A stretch of 64,000 nt of DNA, taken from the NCBI RefSeq assembly GCF_001277235.1, contig NZ_CP012267.1, forward strand, positions 62,001-126,000. Reading direction: 5' to 3'. The position numbers and the translations under genes are program-made. Below, piece after piece: positions 42,260 through 50,653 of this stretch. Under the pieces are notes generated by a model. That model was not told the DNA's origin. It worked only from the letters and a program-made list of their open reading frames with translations, and did no database searches. This DNA comes from Cronobacter dublinensis subsp. dublinensis LMG 23823. GTDB taxonomy: Bacteria > Pseudomonadota > Gammaproteobacteria > Enterobacterales > Enterobacteriaceae. Every line of letters begins with the position of its first letter. Positions within the stretch are counted from its first letter, which is position 1.

Positions 42260-43579
42260 TCAGGCGTTCGCCAGACGCGCGCACTGCTGGCGCATGCCCT
42301 CAAAAATCTGCTCCGCCAGCGCTAAGGGGAAGCCAGCCGGAAGCGCAGCGGCCACGCGGTCGATAACATCGGGTGTCGCGGCGATAAGCGCGTCTACCAT
42401 CGCGGTGACCTGCGCGTGCGACAGCCCCGCAAGCTCGCCCTGGCGCAGCCAGTGGCGTCGGCGGATCTGGCTCAGATGGTAATAATTGCTGCTGCCCCGC
42501 ACCGCCATCGCGAGCTTACATTTCTGCCATGCAATCTGGTTATTCCCCGGCCCAATCACCGGCCAGGCGGACAACACATCATAAAGCGGCGTCAGGTGAT
42601 AACGATTGCCGGGCAGATGCGCGATGCTGAAGTTCTTGGCGTGGCCGTCTGTTGCGGCGAGGATCCAGAAAACGATCTGCGCGCGGAAGAAAGTGGCACG
42701 ATCGGCCCGCGCCTGCTCTGAACGACTCAGGATAGTCATGATATCGCCGATACCCGGCCCGCCATCAGACTGGTATTTTCGCAGCGGCGACACGCCGAGC
42801 GCCTGGCACATATCCTCCTGCGGCAAGCGCAGCCACCACTGTTTATCACGCGATAACCGGCGGTCGAAGCGCTCGACGATCAACACTTTTTGCTCTTCAA
42901 ACTGCGCCATCTGCGTACGTGCGACGGGAATGTCATACGCGGCCAGTAACTGCGAACAGAGCCATTCGTTTTCAATCGACGTGCGCATATCCGCCTGCAT
43001 ATTGCCCACCAGTCCCAGCGGAAGTTTGAAGATATGCGTTGTGGGCGTGTTGCCCTCCGGCAGACACCACTGACCGTTGTGCCACAGCAGCGCGGTTTTC
43101 TCCTGTGCGCCTGCGATAGAGAGCCGCAGCGTCTCCTCTTCACCCTGCTGGCCGGGAAACGCCTGGGCGGTATGGCGCAGCATCGCGGCAATATCCACTG
43201 TGGAGAGCGGGCGAGCGCGAATGGCAAACAGGCTTTCCGGCTGTTCATCAGCGCGCAGCAGCTGGATGGCGCCAACGCAGTCGCGTCCCAGTTCCGCCAG
43301 CAAATCGAACGGGTCGAGGCTGTGCGCCTGGTAACGCATCGCCAGGCGGCGACGGATGCCTTCGCTGTCCGGCAACAGGTTATCGAAGTAATCCCGCACC
43401 CGCGTGCCGCGATACGGCTGGTTGCCCGGGGTGAACGGCAGCGACAAAGACAGCGGTCGGCCCTGCGCGTCCTCAGTCCATTCCGGCAGGTATTCCAGCC
43501 GATCGTCCCCGAGGTGTTTATCCCAGTAGCCGACCGGGATCCCGTTCATCCAGATAGCTAAACGCGGCGTGCGGCGCAT
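42260..43579 (-). CDS. hipA: HipA-type Ser/Thr kinase toxin
   Basis: Toxin kinase of 439 aa close to E. coli HipA (440 aa), which phosphorylates GltX and causes growth arrest and persistence. The N-subdomain reads APEW-like LPEWTEDAQGRPLSLSLPF (named by segments), the autophosphorylation loop is SIAGAQEKTALL (Ser154 region), LRLPQEDMCQALG follows, and the catalytic Asp311 is in ATDGHAKNFS with metal Asp in PLYDVLSAWP. All key residues look intact. The ATG at 43579 is chosen; GTGs at 43585 and 43588 overlap the hipB stop. It is co-transcribed with hipB, antitoxin first. Confidence 0.93.
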   Translation of the reverse strand: MRRTPRLAIWMNGIPVGYWDKHLGDDRLEYLPEWTEDAQGRPLSLSLPFTPGNQPYRGTRVRDYFDNLLPDSEGIRRRLAMRYQAHSLDPFDLLAELGRDCVGAIQLLRADEQPESLFAIRARPLSTVDIAAMLRHTAQAFPGQQGEEETLRLSIAGAQEKTALLWHNGQWCLPEGNTPTTHIFKLPLGLVGNMQADMRTSIENEWLCSQLLAAYDIPVARTQMAQFEEQKVLIVERFDRRLSRDKQWWLRLPQEDMCQALGVSPLRKYQSDGGPGIGDIMTILSRSEQARADRATFFRAQIVFWILAATDGHAKNFSIAHLPGNRYHLTPLYDVLSAWPVIGPGNNQIAWQKCKLAMAVRGSSNYYHLSQIRRRHWLRQGELAGLSHAQVTAMVDALIAATPDVIDRVAAALPAGFPLALAEQIFEGMRQQCARLANA

Positions 43580-43581
43580 CG

Positions 43582-43866
43582 TCACCACGCCTCACGACGG
43601 GCGGGCGAGGTGTCACTTGCAGCGATATCAGAGGAGGGATCCTTCTGCATTTCGCTAAGCGTCATCTCAATACCGAGCACGTTAAATACGCGGAACAAAC
43701 GTTCAATGCTTGCCGAGGCAGGGTTGGCCTCAAGCCGGGCATACGTTTGCTGCGTAACCCCAAGTCGTTCGGACACTTCGCGTTGCGTCAGTCCCTGGTT
43801 TTTGCGAAAGCCCACCAGCAGCGGGCGCAGCTGGCTGAGCGTTTTCAGTGGATAGACGGTAGTCAT
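43582..43866 (-). CDS. hipB: HipB-type antitoxin and autorepressor
   Basis: Xre-family DNA-binding antitoxin of 94 aa. The helix-turn-helix spans GLTQREVSERLGVTQQTYARLE (about residues 25-46). The C-terminus is unstructured (KDPSSDIAASDTSPARRE) and ends in Trp, like E. coli HipB, whose last residue Trp88 contacts HipA and affects its stability. It neutralises HipA and, with HipA, represses the operon through upstream inverted repeats. The ATG at 43866 is followed by TTVYPLKTL. hipA starts at, or 2 nt after, its stop. Confidence 0.92.
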   Translation of the reverse strand: MTTVYPLKTLSQLRPLLVGFRKNQGLTQREVSERLGVTQQTYARLEANPASASIERLFRVFNVLGIEMTLSEMQKDPSSDIAASDTSPARREAW

Positions 43867-43883
43867 GTTATTACCCGCATCTT

Positions 43884-43964
43884 CAGTTACAAACGATAAG
43901 CTGTATTCCCTATTTTACACCTTCCAGGCTGTAACTGGCAAATACAGCGTAAAAGGTGTTAAAA
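43884..43964. promoter_or_regulatory. hipBA operator region with three interleaved inverted repeats
   Basis: CAGTTAC (43884-43890)/GTAACTG (43931-43937); GCTGTATT (43900-43907)/AATACAGC (43941-43948); TTTTACACCTT (43913-43923)/AAGGTGTTAAAA (43953-43964, one extra T). Right arms trail left arms by 40-47 bp, about four helical turns. The canonical TATCC-N8-GGATA of E. coli was not seen. Confidence 0.5.
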
Positions 43965-43988
43965 GAGTCGCTCTGCGTTGAAGGAAAC

Positions 43989-44879
43989 CTATTCCGCGTG
44001 GCTTTTACCGCGCGCCCAGTACGCCATAAAACAGGCGCGGGACGGATCAAGCTGACGCTCGCGCGTCAGGTAATGTCGCAGGCGTTTCACGGCACCAGAC
44101 TCAGCCGCGACCCAGGCGCGAAATGCCCCTGCCCCACCGGCGCGTTGCCAGATAAGCGCGTCGTCAGTGGTTTCTGGCTGGGTAATATCCACTGCGGAGA
44201 GTGCAGAGGCCGGCAGCGTGGCAGCCGTTTTCACGGCCTCCAGCAGCCGCTCGCCGTGTAAGGCGCGGTCTTCACGCGCAAGCCAGTGGATATCGGCAAA
44301 CGGGTAGCGCAGAGGCTGAACATCCTGCGCCAGCGGCACTTCCAGAAAGGCCTGTACGCGGGGCGGAGAAGGCTTACGGGCGAGCTGTTCAAGGATGCCG
44401 AGCGCGGCGGGCAGCGCCGTTTCATCGGCTATCAGCAAGGCCTGGCGGAGCGCATCATCGGCCATCCATTCGTAACCGCCGCTGTCGCCCGGGAACTCGC
44501 CATCCGGTGCAACGATTTGCAGCGCATCGCCAGGTTTCGCGTGGCTGGCCCAGCGCGAAGCGGGGCCGGTATCACCATGCAGAACAAACTCCACATCCAG
44601 TTCGCATTCGGCTGCGCGCAGCGCGCGCAAGGTGTAGGTGCGCATCAGTGGCCGCTGCTCACGGGGCAGCGCCAGATAATCCTGATACCAGCTGTCGCTC
44701 ACCGGTAACTGCGCCGTGTCGCCATCCGGGCGCGCAAACAGCAGTTTGATCCGCTGATCGGGCGCTTCATGCTTCATATGCGCAATTTCCGGGCCGGTAA
44801 ACACGCAGCGCAACAGTGAGGGCGTCACGGCAACGCGGCGGCGCAGCGTCACATTAAAAATACGGTAACTGGCGGTCAT
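43989..44879 (-). CDS. viuB: Siderophore-interacting protein (ViuB/SIP ferric reductase)
   Basis: Cytosolic FAD/NAD(P)H ferric-siderophore reductase of 296 aa that releases iron from imported siderophore. The N-terminal FAD domain has MRTYTLR (R-x-Y-T motif), and the NAD(P) part has LLIADETALPAALGIL. The C-terminal W-rich helix ends in the window with RACFMAYWARGKSHAE. The ATG at 44879 overlaps the shiF stop (ATGA); ribosome site CAGGAG. The gene is downstream of shiF, away from iucA. The whole block likely answers to Fur through the divergent promoter. The symbol follows the Vibrio vulnificus/cholerae family name. Confidence 0.88.
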   Translation of the reverse strand: MTASYRIFNVTLRRRVAVTPSLLRCVFTGPEIAHMKHEAPDQRIKLLFARPDGDTAQLPVSDSWYQDYLALPREQRPLMRTYTLRALRAAECELDVEFVLHGDTGPASRWASHAKPGDALQIVAPDGEFPGDSGGYEWMADDALRQALLIADETALPAALGILEQLARKPSPPRVQAFLEVPLAQDVQPLRYPFADIHWLAREDRALHGERLLEAVKTAATLPASALSAVDITQPETTDDALIWQRAGGAGAFRAWVAAESGAVKRLRHYLTRERQLDPSRACFMAYWARGKSHAE

Positions 44880-46087
44880 AAGCGGGGCTCCTGCGGCGCG
44901 GCGGTACGCCATACGCCGATGCTGAAGAGTAAAAACAGCGCAGCAATAATAAAGGCAGCGACAATAAGGGCATGTTCGCCAAACCAGAGCGAAATGACGG
45001 GCACCAGCAGCGCGCTGGCACCGTAGCCAAGCGTGTGGCTGGTCGCGATAACGCCTGCGCCTTTGCCGGTGGTGAGCCTGTCATTCAGTAGCACCTGATA
45101 GCCCGGCGTGGCCATCGCGGCGCCAAACGAGGTCACCGCAATCCCCGCATAAAAGGATATTAACCCCGGCAGGATCATCAAAAGCAGGCCGGCGGTCATC
45201 AGCCCCGCCGCACTTAACAACAGCGCGCGCGGCGCAAGGCGCTGTGGCCTTACCACCAGAAATTGCGCCAGCAGCGTGCTTGCCGCCGCCAGACTTAACA
45301 GCAGCGCGACGTGATGACTGACTGTTGCGAGATCGCCCTGAAACAACGGGCGCAGATGCGGCGACAGACCGAGCTGCATCAGGCTGATACAGGCAGCCAG
45401 CAGCAGCGCCAGTGCCAGATACGGCAGCATATTAAGGCGCAGCCGCGCCGACTGGTGCGCGACCGGCGCAAGCGGCGGATCGTTATGCTGGCGCGCCACC
45501 AGCAGCAGCGCGATAAACGGTGCGAGCGCCATCAGCCAGAGCGGCATTTGCGGATGAAGACTGAGCGCGGCGGCCGCAAGCGGTGGACCGATAAGACGCC
45601 CGCAGCTCAGGCCGGAACTGACAGAGGCCAGCGCCATGAGCCGGTTTTCCATACCGGCGCGCTGCATCGCCCAGGTCTGGGCGGCGGGCACCATGCCGGA
45701 AACCGTCATGCCATAAAGCGCGCGTGAGACGATAAGCCCCGTAAGCCCCCATGAAACGCCAACGATACCGCGCGCCATTCCCCAGACGACCAGCGCCATG
45801 ACGCCGAAACTTGCGAGATAACCGCCGAGCGCGGCCACCACCACAAATTTACAGCCCCGGATTTCTGTTTGCCGTCCCCACCAGGGGGAGCCTGGTAAAA
45901 ACAGCATTGAACCGAACATCAACAAACCGGCCCAGACAGAGAGCGATAACCCCGTCATCTGCACCAGCTGGGGCAGCACCACCAGCAAACCATTTTGCCC
46001 GATCCCGAGCAGTCCCGCGCACAGCGCCAGCGGCCAGAGTGACTTACCTGTGCGGCGGGCGGGTACGGCATGAGAAGAAGCATCCAT
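44876..46087 (-). CDS. shiF: MFS transporter ShiF, aerobactin-linked
   Basis: Twelve-helix MFS transporter of 403 aa, encoded divergently from iucA, just as shiF is in Shigella and E. coli aerobactin islands. It is thought to help siderophore export or use. LGIGQNGLLVVLPQLVQMTGLS and GLLMFGSMLFLPGSPWWGRQTEI (named by ends) match the family. The ATG at 46087 is the first start; 135 nt separate it from iucA. Its stop overlaps the SIP gene start by 4 nt. The exact role is not established even in E. coli. Good match in context and length. Confidence 0.88.
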   Translation of the reverse strand: MDASSHAVPARRTGKSLWPLALCAGLLGIGQNGLLVVLPQLVQMTGLSLSVWAGLLMFGSMLFLPGSPWWGRQTEIRGCKFVVVAALGGYLASFGVMALVVWGMARGIVGVSWGLTGLIVSRALYGMTVSGMVPAAQTWAMQRAGMENRLMALASVSSGLSCGRLIGPPLAAAALSLHPQMPLWLMALAPFIALLLVARQHNDPPLAPVAHQSARLRLNMLPYLALALLLAACISLMQLGLSPHLRPLFQGDLATVSHHVALLLSLAAASTLLAQFLVVRPQRLAPRALLLSAAGLMTAGLLLMILPGLISFYAGIAVTSFGAAMATPGYQVLLNDRLTTGKGAGVIATSHTLGYGASALLVPVISLWFGEHALIVAAFIIAALFLLFSIGVWRTAAPQEPRL

Positions 46088-46184
46088 AAGCGGGTAAATG
46101 TAATGTCAACAAATGTGAGATATTTATGAAATTATTGAAAACAAATATTGCAAAAATAGTTGCCAGTGTAAATAGAATCCCTAT

Positions 46185-46203
46185 CATAACGATAATCATT
46201 ATC
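46185..46203. promoter_or_regulatory. Fur box between shiF and iucA
   Basis: CATAACGATAATCATTATC, close to the consensus GATAATGATAATCATTATC (all the right half matches). It lies 20 nt before the iucA ATG and would repress the operon when iron is plentiful. Confidence 0.85.
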
Positions 46204-46222
46204 AACAAAGGATGTGTTTGTT

Positions 46223-47971
46223 ATGGTTTCTCTGCCCCGCCCCGCCGCTACCGACGTTGCGGCTCAGTGTTTTCTCAACGCTCTGCTGCGTGAAACCCGG
46301 GACTGGCAACATCTTCCCGGCCCATCGCCGCAGGCACCGGCGCAGATCCACGTCCCCCTTTCTGACACGCAGGCCATTCGCATTCCGCTGCGTTATTTCT
46401 CTCCCACGCAACACCATCAGTACAGGTTCCCGGCGCTGCGGATCATGAACGATGAAGACCGCGGCGAACCGATTGATTTTGCAACACTTGTTGATCTCAT
46501 TCTGACCAAACCCTCCGTGAAAGGCGAGCTTGCCGACGATGTCCTGGTGCGCTTTGCACGCCGCGTGCAGGAGAGCCATCGTCACACCTGGCAGGCGATT
46601 GAACTGCGCCATGACTGGAATACGCTGCGCGCGCAGCCGCTTAATTTTGCACAGGCCGAACAGGCGCTGCTGGTCGGACATGCGTTTCACCCGGCCCCGA
46701 AATCACATGAGCCTTTTAACGAAACCGAAGCACGCCGCTATCTGCCGGATTTCGCGCCCCGGTTTCCGCTGCGTTGGTTTGCGGTAGATAAATCGCACGT
46801 AGCTGGGGAAAGTCTGGGGCTTAATTTGCGCACGCGTTTGCTGCGTTTTGCGGCTCAGAGTGTGCCAGGGTTGCTCTCGCACTTTACTGACACGCGCTGG
46901 CTGGTGCCGATGCATCCGTGGCAGGCAGCCTATCTGCTGGCGCAGCCGTGGTGTCAGGCGCTGGTGGAAAAGGGCGAGCTCATCGATCTGGGCGAGGCGG
47001 GCGCGCCATGGCTGCCGACCAGTTCATCACGCTCGCTCTACAGCGAAACCAATAATGACATGATCAAATTCTCCCTCAGCGTGCGGCTCACGAACTCTGT
47101 ACGCACGCTGTCGGTCAAGGAAGTTAAACGCGGTATGCGTCTGGCACGCATGGCACAGACCAGCCGCTGGCAGGCGCTGCAGGCACGTTACCCGACCATG
47201 CGCGTGATGCAGGAAGATGGCTGGGTAGGGCTGCGCGACGTGGCCGGAGAAATTCAGGAAGAGAGCCTGATGGCGCTGCGCGTTAATCTGTTGTTCGCCA
47301 CGCCGCAGACGCAGACTAACGTGCTGGTGAGCCTGACGCAGGCCGCTCCGGACGGCGGCGACAGCCTGCTCGCCTCAGCGGTACGTCGTCTTGGCGAACG
47401 CCTGGCGCTTCCGCCGCCGCAGGCCGCACGCTGCTGGGTGAAAGCGTATTGCGATCGCGTTCTGCTGCCGCTCTTTAGCGCCGAAGCCGACTACGGCCTG
47501 GTGCTGCTTGCGCATCAGCAAAATATTCTGGTGGAGATGCAGCAGGATCTGCCGGTGGGCCTGATTTACCGTGACTGCCAGGGCAGCGGGTTTACCGACG
47601 GCGCGCTGCTGTGGCTTGCAGAAGCCGGCGAGCCACAGGCGGAAAACCGCTTCAGCGAAGCCCAGCTCCTGCGCTACTTCCCGTATTACCTGCTGGTGAA
47701 TTCAACGCTTGCCGTCACCGCCGCGCTCGGCGCCGCCGGGTTCGACAGCGAAGAAAACCTGATGGCCATCGTGCGCGAAGCCCTCGTCGGGCTGCGCGCC
47801 ACGGCGCGTGATACCCGCTGTCTCGATTACGTGCTGGAGAGCCGCCACTGGAACTGCAAAGGTAACTTCTTCTGCTATCTGCACGACCACAACGAAAACA
47901 CCATTGCCGATCCGGCGGTCATTTACTTCGACTTCGATAATCCGTTTACAGGGAGCGCGCATGATGCCTGA
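46223..47971 (+). CDS. iucA: NIS siderophore synthetase IucA (aerobactin-type), first step
   Basis: ATP-dependent NRPS-independent siderophore synthetase of 582 aa (type A). It joins N6-acetyl-N6-hydroxylysine to citrate. Family motifs are VPMHPWQAAYLLAQ, PTSSSRSLYSETNNDMIKFSLSVRLTNSVRTL (substrate and ATP site, named by ends), and HQQNILVEMQQDLPVGLIYRDCQGSGF. The ATG at 46223 has AAGGA about 10 nt upstream; GTG 46214 is too close to it. It is the first gene of iucABCD-iutA behind the Fur box and overlaps iucB by 11 nt. Cronobacter's product has been called cronobactin; its chemistry cannot be read here. Confidence 0.94.
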   Translation: MVSLPRPAATDVAAQCFLNALLRETRDWQHLPGPSPQAPAQIHVPLSDTQAIRIPLRYFSPTQHHQYRFPALRIMNDEDRGEPIDFATLVDLILTKPSVKGELADDVLVRFARRVQESHRHTWQAIELRHDWNTLRAQPLNFAQAEQALLVGHAFHPAPKSHEPFNETEARRYLPDFAPRFPLRWFAVDKSHVAGESLGLNLRTRLLRFAAQSVPGLLSHFTDTRWLVPMHPWQAAYLLAQPWCQALVEKGELIDLGEAGAPWLPTSSSRSLYSETNNDMIKFSLSVRLTNSVRTLSVKEVKRGMRLARMAQTSRWQALQARYPTMRVMQEDGWVGLRDVAGEIQEESLMALRVNLLFATPQTQTNVLVSLTQAAPDGGDSLLASAVRRLGERLALPPPQAARCWVKAYCDRVLLPLFSAEADYGLVLLAHQQNILVEMQQDLPVGLIYRDCQGSGFTDGALLWLAEAGEPQAENRFSEAQLLRYFPYYLLVNSTLAVTAALGAAGFDSEENLMAIVREALVGLRATARDTRCLDYVLESRHWNCKGNFFCYLHDHNENTIADPAVIYFDFDNPFTGSAHDA

Positions 47972-48911
47972 AGCCAGCATTATTCATGACGGGTATGGTT
48001 TTCGCTGCGCGCAGCTCAACCTCACCCTGCCGCTGGCGCTCGGCCTGGATGGCAGCGGCGTGCTGAATTATCCGGGTGCTTTGCCGCAAGGCTGGCTGGT
48101 TAGCGCACTCGATCAGTTGTTTATCGCCGCGCCGGCGCTGACTGGCATTACGCTGCCATGGGCGCAGTGGCGCGATGAGCCGCAGGCGCAGGCGCTGTTT
48201 GAACGCGTGCAGTGCGACTATCTTGCCCGTGACACGTTCTGGCAACTGCCGCTGTGGCTGCGCGGCGAGCGTACGCCTGCCCGCGGCGTTATGCAGTATG
48301 ACGAGACGCGACAGCTCGCGTTTCCGGTGCGTGCGCCACGTCCTCACGGTGAGGTTTATCGCCGCTATGATCCCCAAATCAAACGTACGCTCAGTTTCCG
48401 GGTAGCAGACGTGGCGCAGGATGCGGAGCACTTCACCCGCTGGATGAACGCGCCGCGCGTCAACGCCTTCTGGGAAATGGCTGGCCCGCAGGCGGAACAG
48501 GAAGCCTATTTGCGTAAACAGCTCGATTCCTCGTACTGCTACCCGCTTATTGGCTGCTTTGATGATGCGCCGTTCGGCTATTTCGAAATCTACTGGGCGG
48601 CGGAAGACCGCATCGGCCGTCACTACCGCTGGCAACCCTTCGACCGCGGCCTGCATATGCTGGTGGGCGAAGAGCAGTGGCGGGGCGCGCCTTATATCCG
48701 CAGCTGGCTGCGCGGCCTGAGCCACTATCTGTGGCTGGATGAACCGCGGACGCAGCGCCTCGTCGCCGAACCGCGCTTTGACAATCAACGCCTGTTCCGT
48801 CATCTGCCGGTAGCGGGCTTCGGGACAGTAAAGGAGTTTGATTTCCCGCATAAACGCTCGCGTCTGGTGATGAGCCAGCGCGACCACTTTTTCCGCGAGG
48901 TGGGGTTATGA
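47961..48911 (+). CDS. iucB: N6-hydroxylysine acetyltransferase IucB
   Basis: GNAT-type enzyme of 316 aa that acetylates N6-hydroxylysine with acetyl-CoA. The C-terminal catalytic domain has KRTLSFRVADVAQDAEHFTRWMNAPRVNAFWEMAG and PLIGCFDDAPFGYFEIYWAAEDRIGRHY (named by ends), with the second stretch holding the IucB-like FGYFEIYWA. The ATG at 47961 (with a second at 47964) follows AGGGAG; upstream codons in frame are inside iucA. The next gene starts on its stop. The reaction lies between IucD and IucA. Confidence 0.94.
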   Translation: MMPEASIIHDGYGFRCAQLNLTLPLALGLDGSGVLNYPGALPQGWLVSALDQLFIAAPALTGITLPWAQWRDEPQAQALFERVQCDYLARDTFWQLPLWLRGERTPARGVMQYDETRQLAFPVRAPRPHGEVYRRYDPQIKRTLSFRVADVAQDAEHFTRWMNAPRVNAFWEMAGPQAEQEAYLRKQLDSSYCYPLIGCFDDAPFGYFEIYWAAEDRIGRHYRWQPFDRGLHMLVGEEQWRGAPYIRSWLRGLSHYLWLDEPRTQRLVAEPRFDNQRLFRHLPVAGFGTVKEFDFPHKRSRLVMSQRDHFFREVGL

Positions 48912-50653
48912 CGCTGCAATGGTGGGAGCGCGTCAATCGCGAGATGGTGGCGAAAATACTCGCCGAACTGGAGTATGAACGCACGCTTGCGGCAAACGAA
49001 ACTGGCGCAGGCCGCTGGACTCTCATGCTTGGCGAGGACACCTGGACATTCAGTGCGACGCGCGGCATCTGGGGCTGGCTGCATATCGACCCGGCGACGC
49101 TTGAAAACCAGCACAGCGGCGCGGTGGAAGCGGAAAGCGCCCTGCGTCAACTGGCAGCGGTGCTGAAGATGACGGATGCGCAAACGGCAGAACATCTTGA
49201 AGATCTCTACGCCACGCTGCGCGGCGATCTGCAATTGCTGGAAGCGCGTGAGGATTTAAGCGCCGACGCACTTATCGATATGGACCCGGATGAGTTGCAG
49301 TGCCTGATGTCCGGCCATCCGAAGTTTATTTTCAATAAAGGCCGCCGCGGCTGGGGCCTCACTGCGCTGAAAGCTTACGCGCCGGAATATCGTGGCCGTT
49401 TTCAGCTGCACTGGGTCGCCGTGCGTCGCGACCTGATGGTCTGGAGCAGTGACGCGGACTGCGATATTAACAATCTGCTGGCAAGCGCCATGGACGAGAC
49501 GGAACGTCTGCGCTTCACCCGCTACTGGCAGGCGCTGCATCTTGATGAAAACTGGCTTCCGGTGCCGCTGCATCCGTGGCAGTGGCAGCAGAAGATAGCG
49601 CTGCATTTTCTGCCGCAGCTGGCACGCGGCGACATTCTCGATCTCGGCGAATTCGGCGATGCGTATATTGCGCAGCAGTCGCTGCGAACGCTCACCAACG
49701 TGAGCCGCCGCTCGCCGTTTGATATCAAACTGCCGCTGACGATTTATAACACGTCCTGTTATCGCGGCATTCCGGGGAAATACATCGCCGCCGGGCCGCT
49801 GGCCTCCCGCTGGTTGCAGCAACAGTTTGCGCGCGATGAAACCCTGATTGCCTCTGGCGCGCAGATCCTCGGCGAGCCAGCCGCGGGTTATGTCTCGCAC
49901 ACCGGTTACGCGGCGCTGAAAACCGCGCCCTACCGCTACCAGGAGATGTTTGGCGTCATCTGGCGTGAAAATCCGTCCTGCTGGTTGCAGCAAGGTGAAC
50001 AGGCTGTGCTGATGGCAGCACTGATGGAAACCGATAACGCGGGTCGCCCGCTCATTGATGCCTGGATCTCACGCTCAGGCTTAAGCGCCGAGGCCTGGCT
50101 GACGCAAATGTTCAGCGCTGTCGTCATCCCGTTCTATCACCTGCTGTGCCGTTACGGCGTAGCGCTTATCGCCCATGGCCAGAACGTCACGCTGGTCATG
50201 AAAGACCATGTGCCGCAGCGCATTTTACTGAAGGATTTCCAGGGCGACATGCGTCTCGTAGACGAGGCATTCCCGGAGATGGAGAGCCTGCCGGAGCCGG
50301 TGAAAGCGGTGACCGCGCGTCTTGGCGCCGACTACATTATTCATGATTTACAGACGGGGCATTTTGTAACGGTGCTGCGTTTCGTCTCGCGCCTGACGGT
50401 ACAGTGCGGCGTCAGTGAAACCCGGTTCTATCAGCTGCTGGCGGATGTACTGCAAAACTATATGGCCGCGCATCCGGCGATGGCGGCGCGATTCGCGCAA
50501 TTTGATTTGTTTAAACCGCAAATCATCCGCGTGGTGCTAAACCCCGTCAAACTGACGTTCTCTGAGCATGACGGCGGCAGCCGCATGTTGCCCCACTATC
50601 TCACCGATCTTGATAACCCGCTGTATCTGGTCACCAGAGGGACCGCATCATGA
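48908..50653 (+). CDS. iucC: NIS siderophore synthetase IucC, second condensation
   Basis: Synthetase of 581 aa (type C) that adds the second hydroxylysine arm to complete aerobactin. Motifs are PLHPWQWQQKIALHFLPQ, TLTNVSRRSPFDIKLPLTIYNTSCYRGIPGKYI (named by ends, the Lys and ATP site), and ALIAHGQNVTLVMKDHVPQRILLKDFQGDMRL (family Lys and Asp). The ATG at 48908 overlaps the iucB stop (ATGA). It ends at the iucD start with the same 4-nt overlap. Full length compared with the E. coli protein (about 580 aa). Confidence 0.95.
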   Translation: MTLQWWERVNREMVAKILAELEYERTLAANETGAGRWTLMLGEDTWTFSATRGIWGWLHIDPATLENQHSGAVEAESALRQLAAVLKMTDAQTAEHLEDLYATLRGDLQLLEAREDLSADALIDMDPDELQCLMSGHPKFIFNKGRRGWGLTALKAYAPEYRGRFQLHWVAVRRDLMVWSSDADCDINNLLASAMDETERLRFTRYWQALHLDENWLPVPLHPWQWQQKIALHFLPQLARGDILDLGEFGDAYIAQQSLRTLTNVSRRSPFDIKLPLTIYNTSCYRGIPGKYIAAGPLASRWLQQQFARDETLIASGAQILGEPAAGYVSHTGYAALKTAPYRYQEMFGVIWRENPSCWLQQGEQAVLMAALMETDNAGRPLIDAWISRSGLSAEAWLTQMFSAVVIPFYHLLCRYGVALIAHGQNVTLVMKDHVPQRILLKDFQGDMRLVDEAFPEMESLPEPVKAVTARLGADYIIHDLQTGHFVTVLRFVSRLTVQCGVSETRFYQLLADVLQNYMAAHPAMAARFAQFDLFKPQIIRVVLNPVKLTFSEHDGGSRMLPHYLTDLDNPLYLVTRGTAS

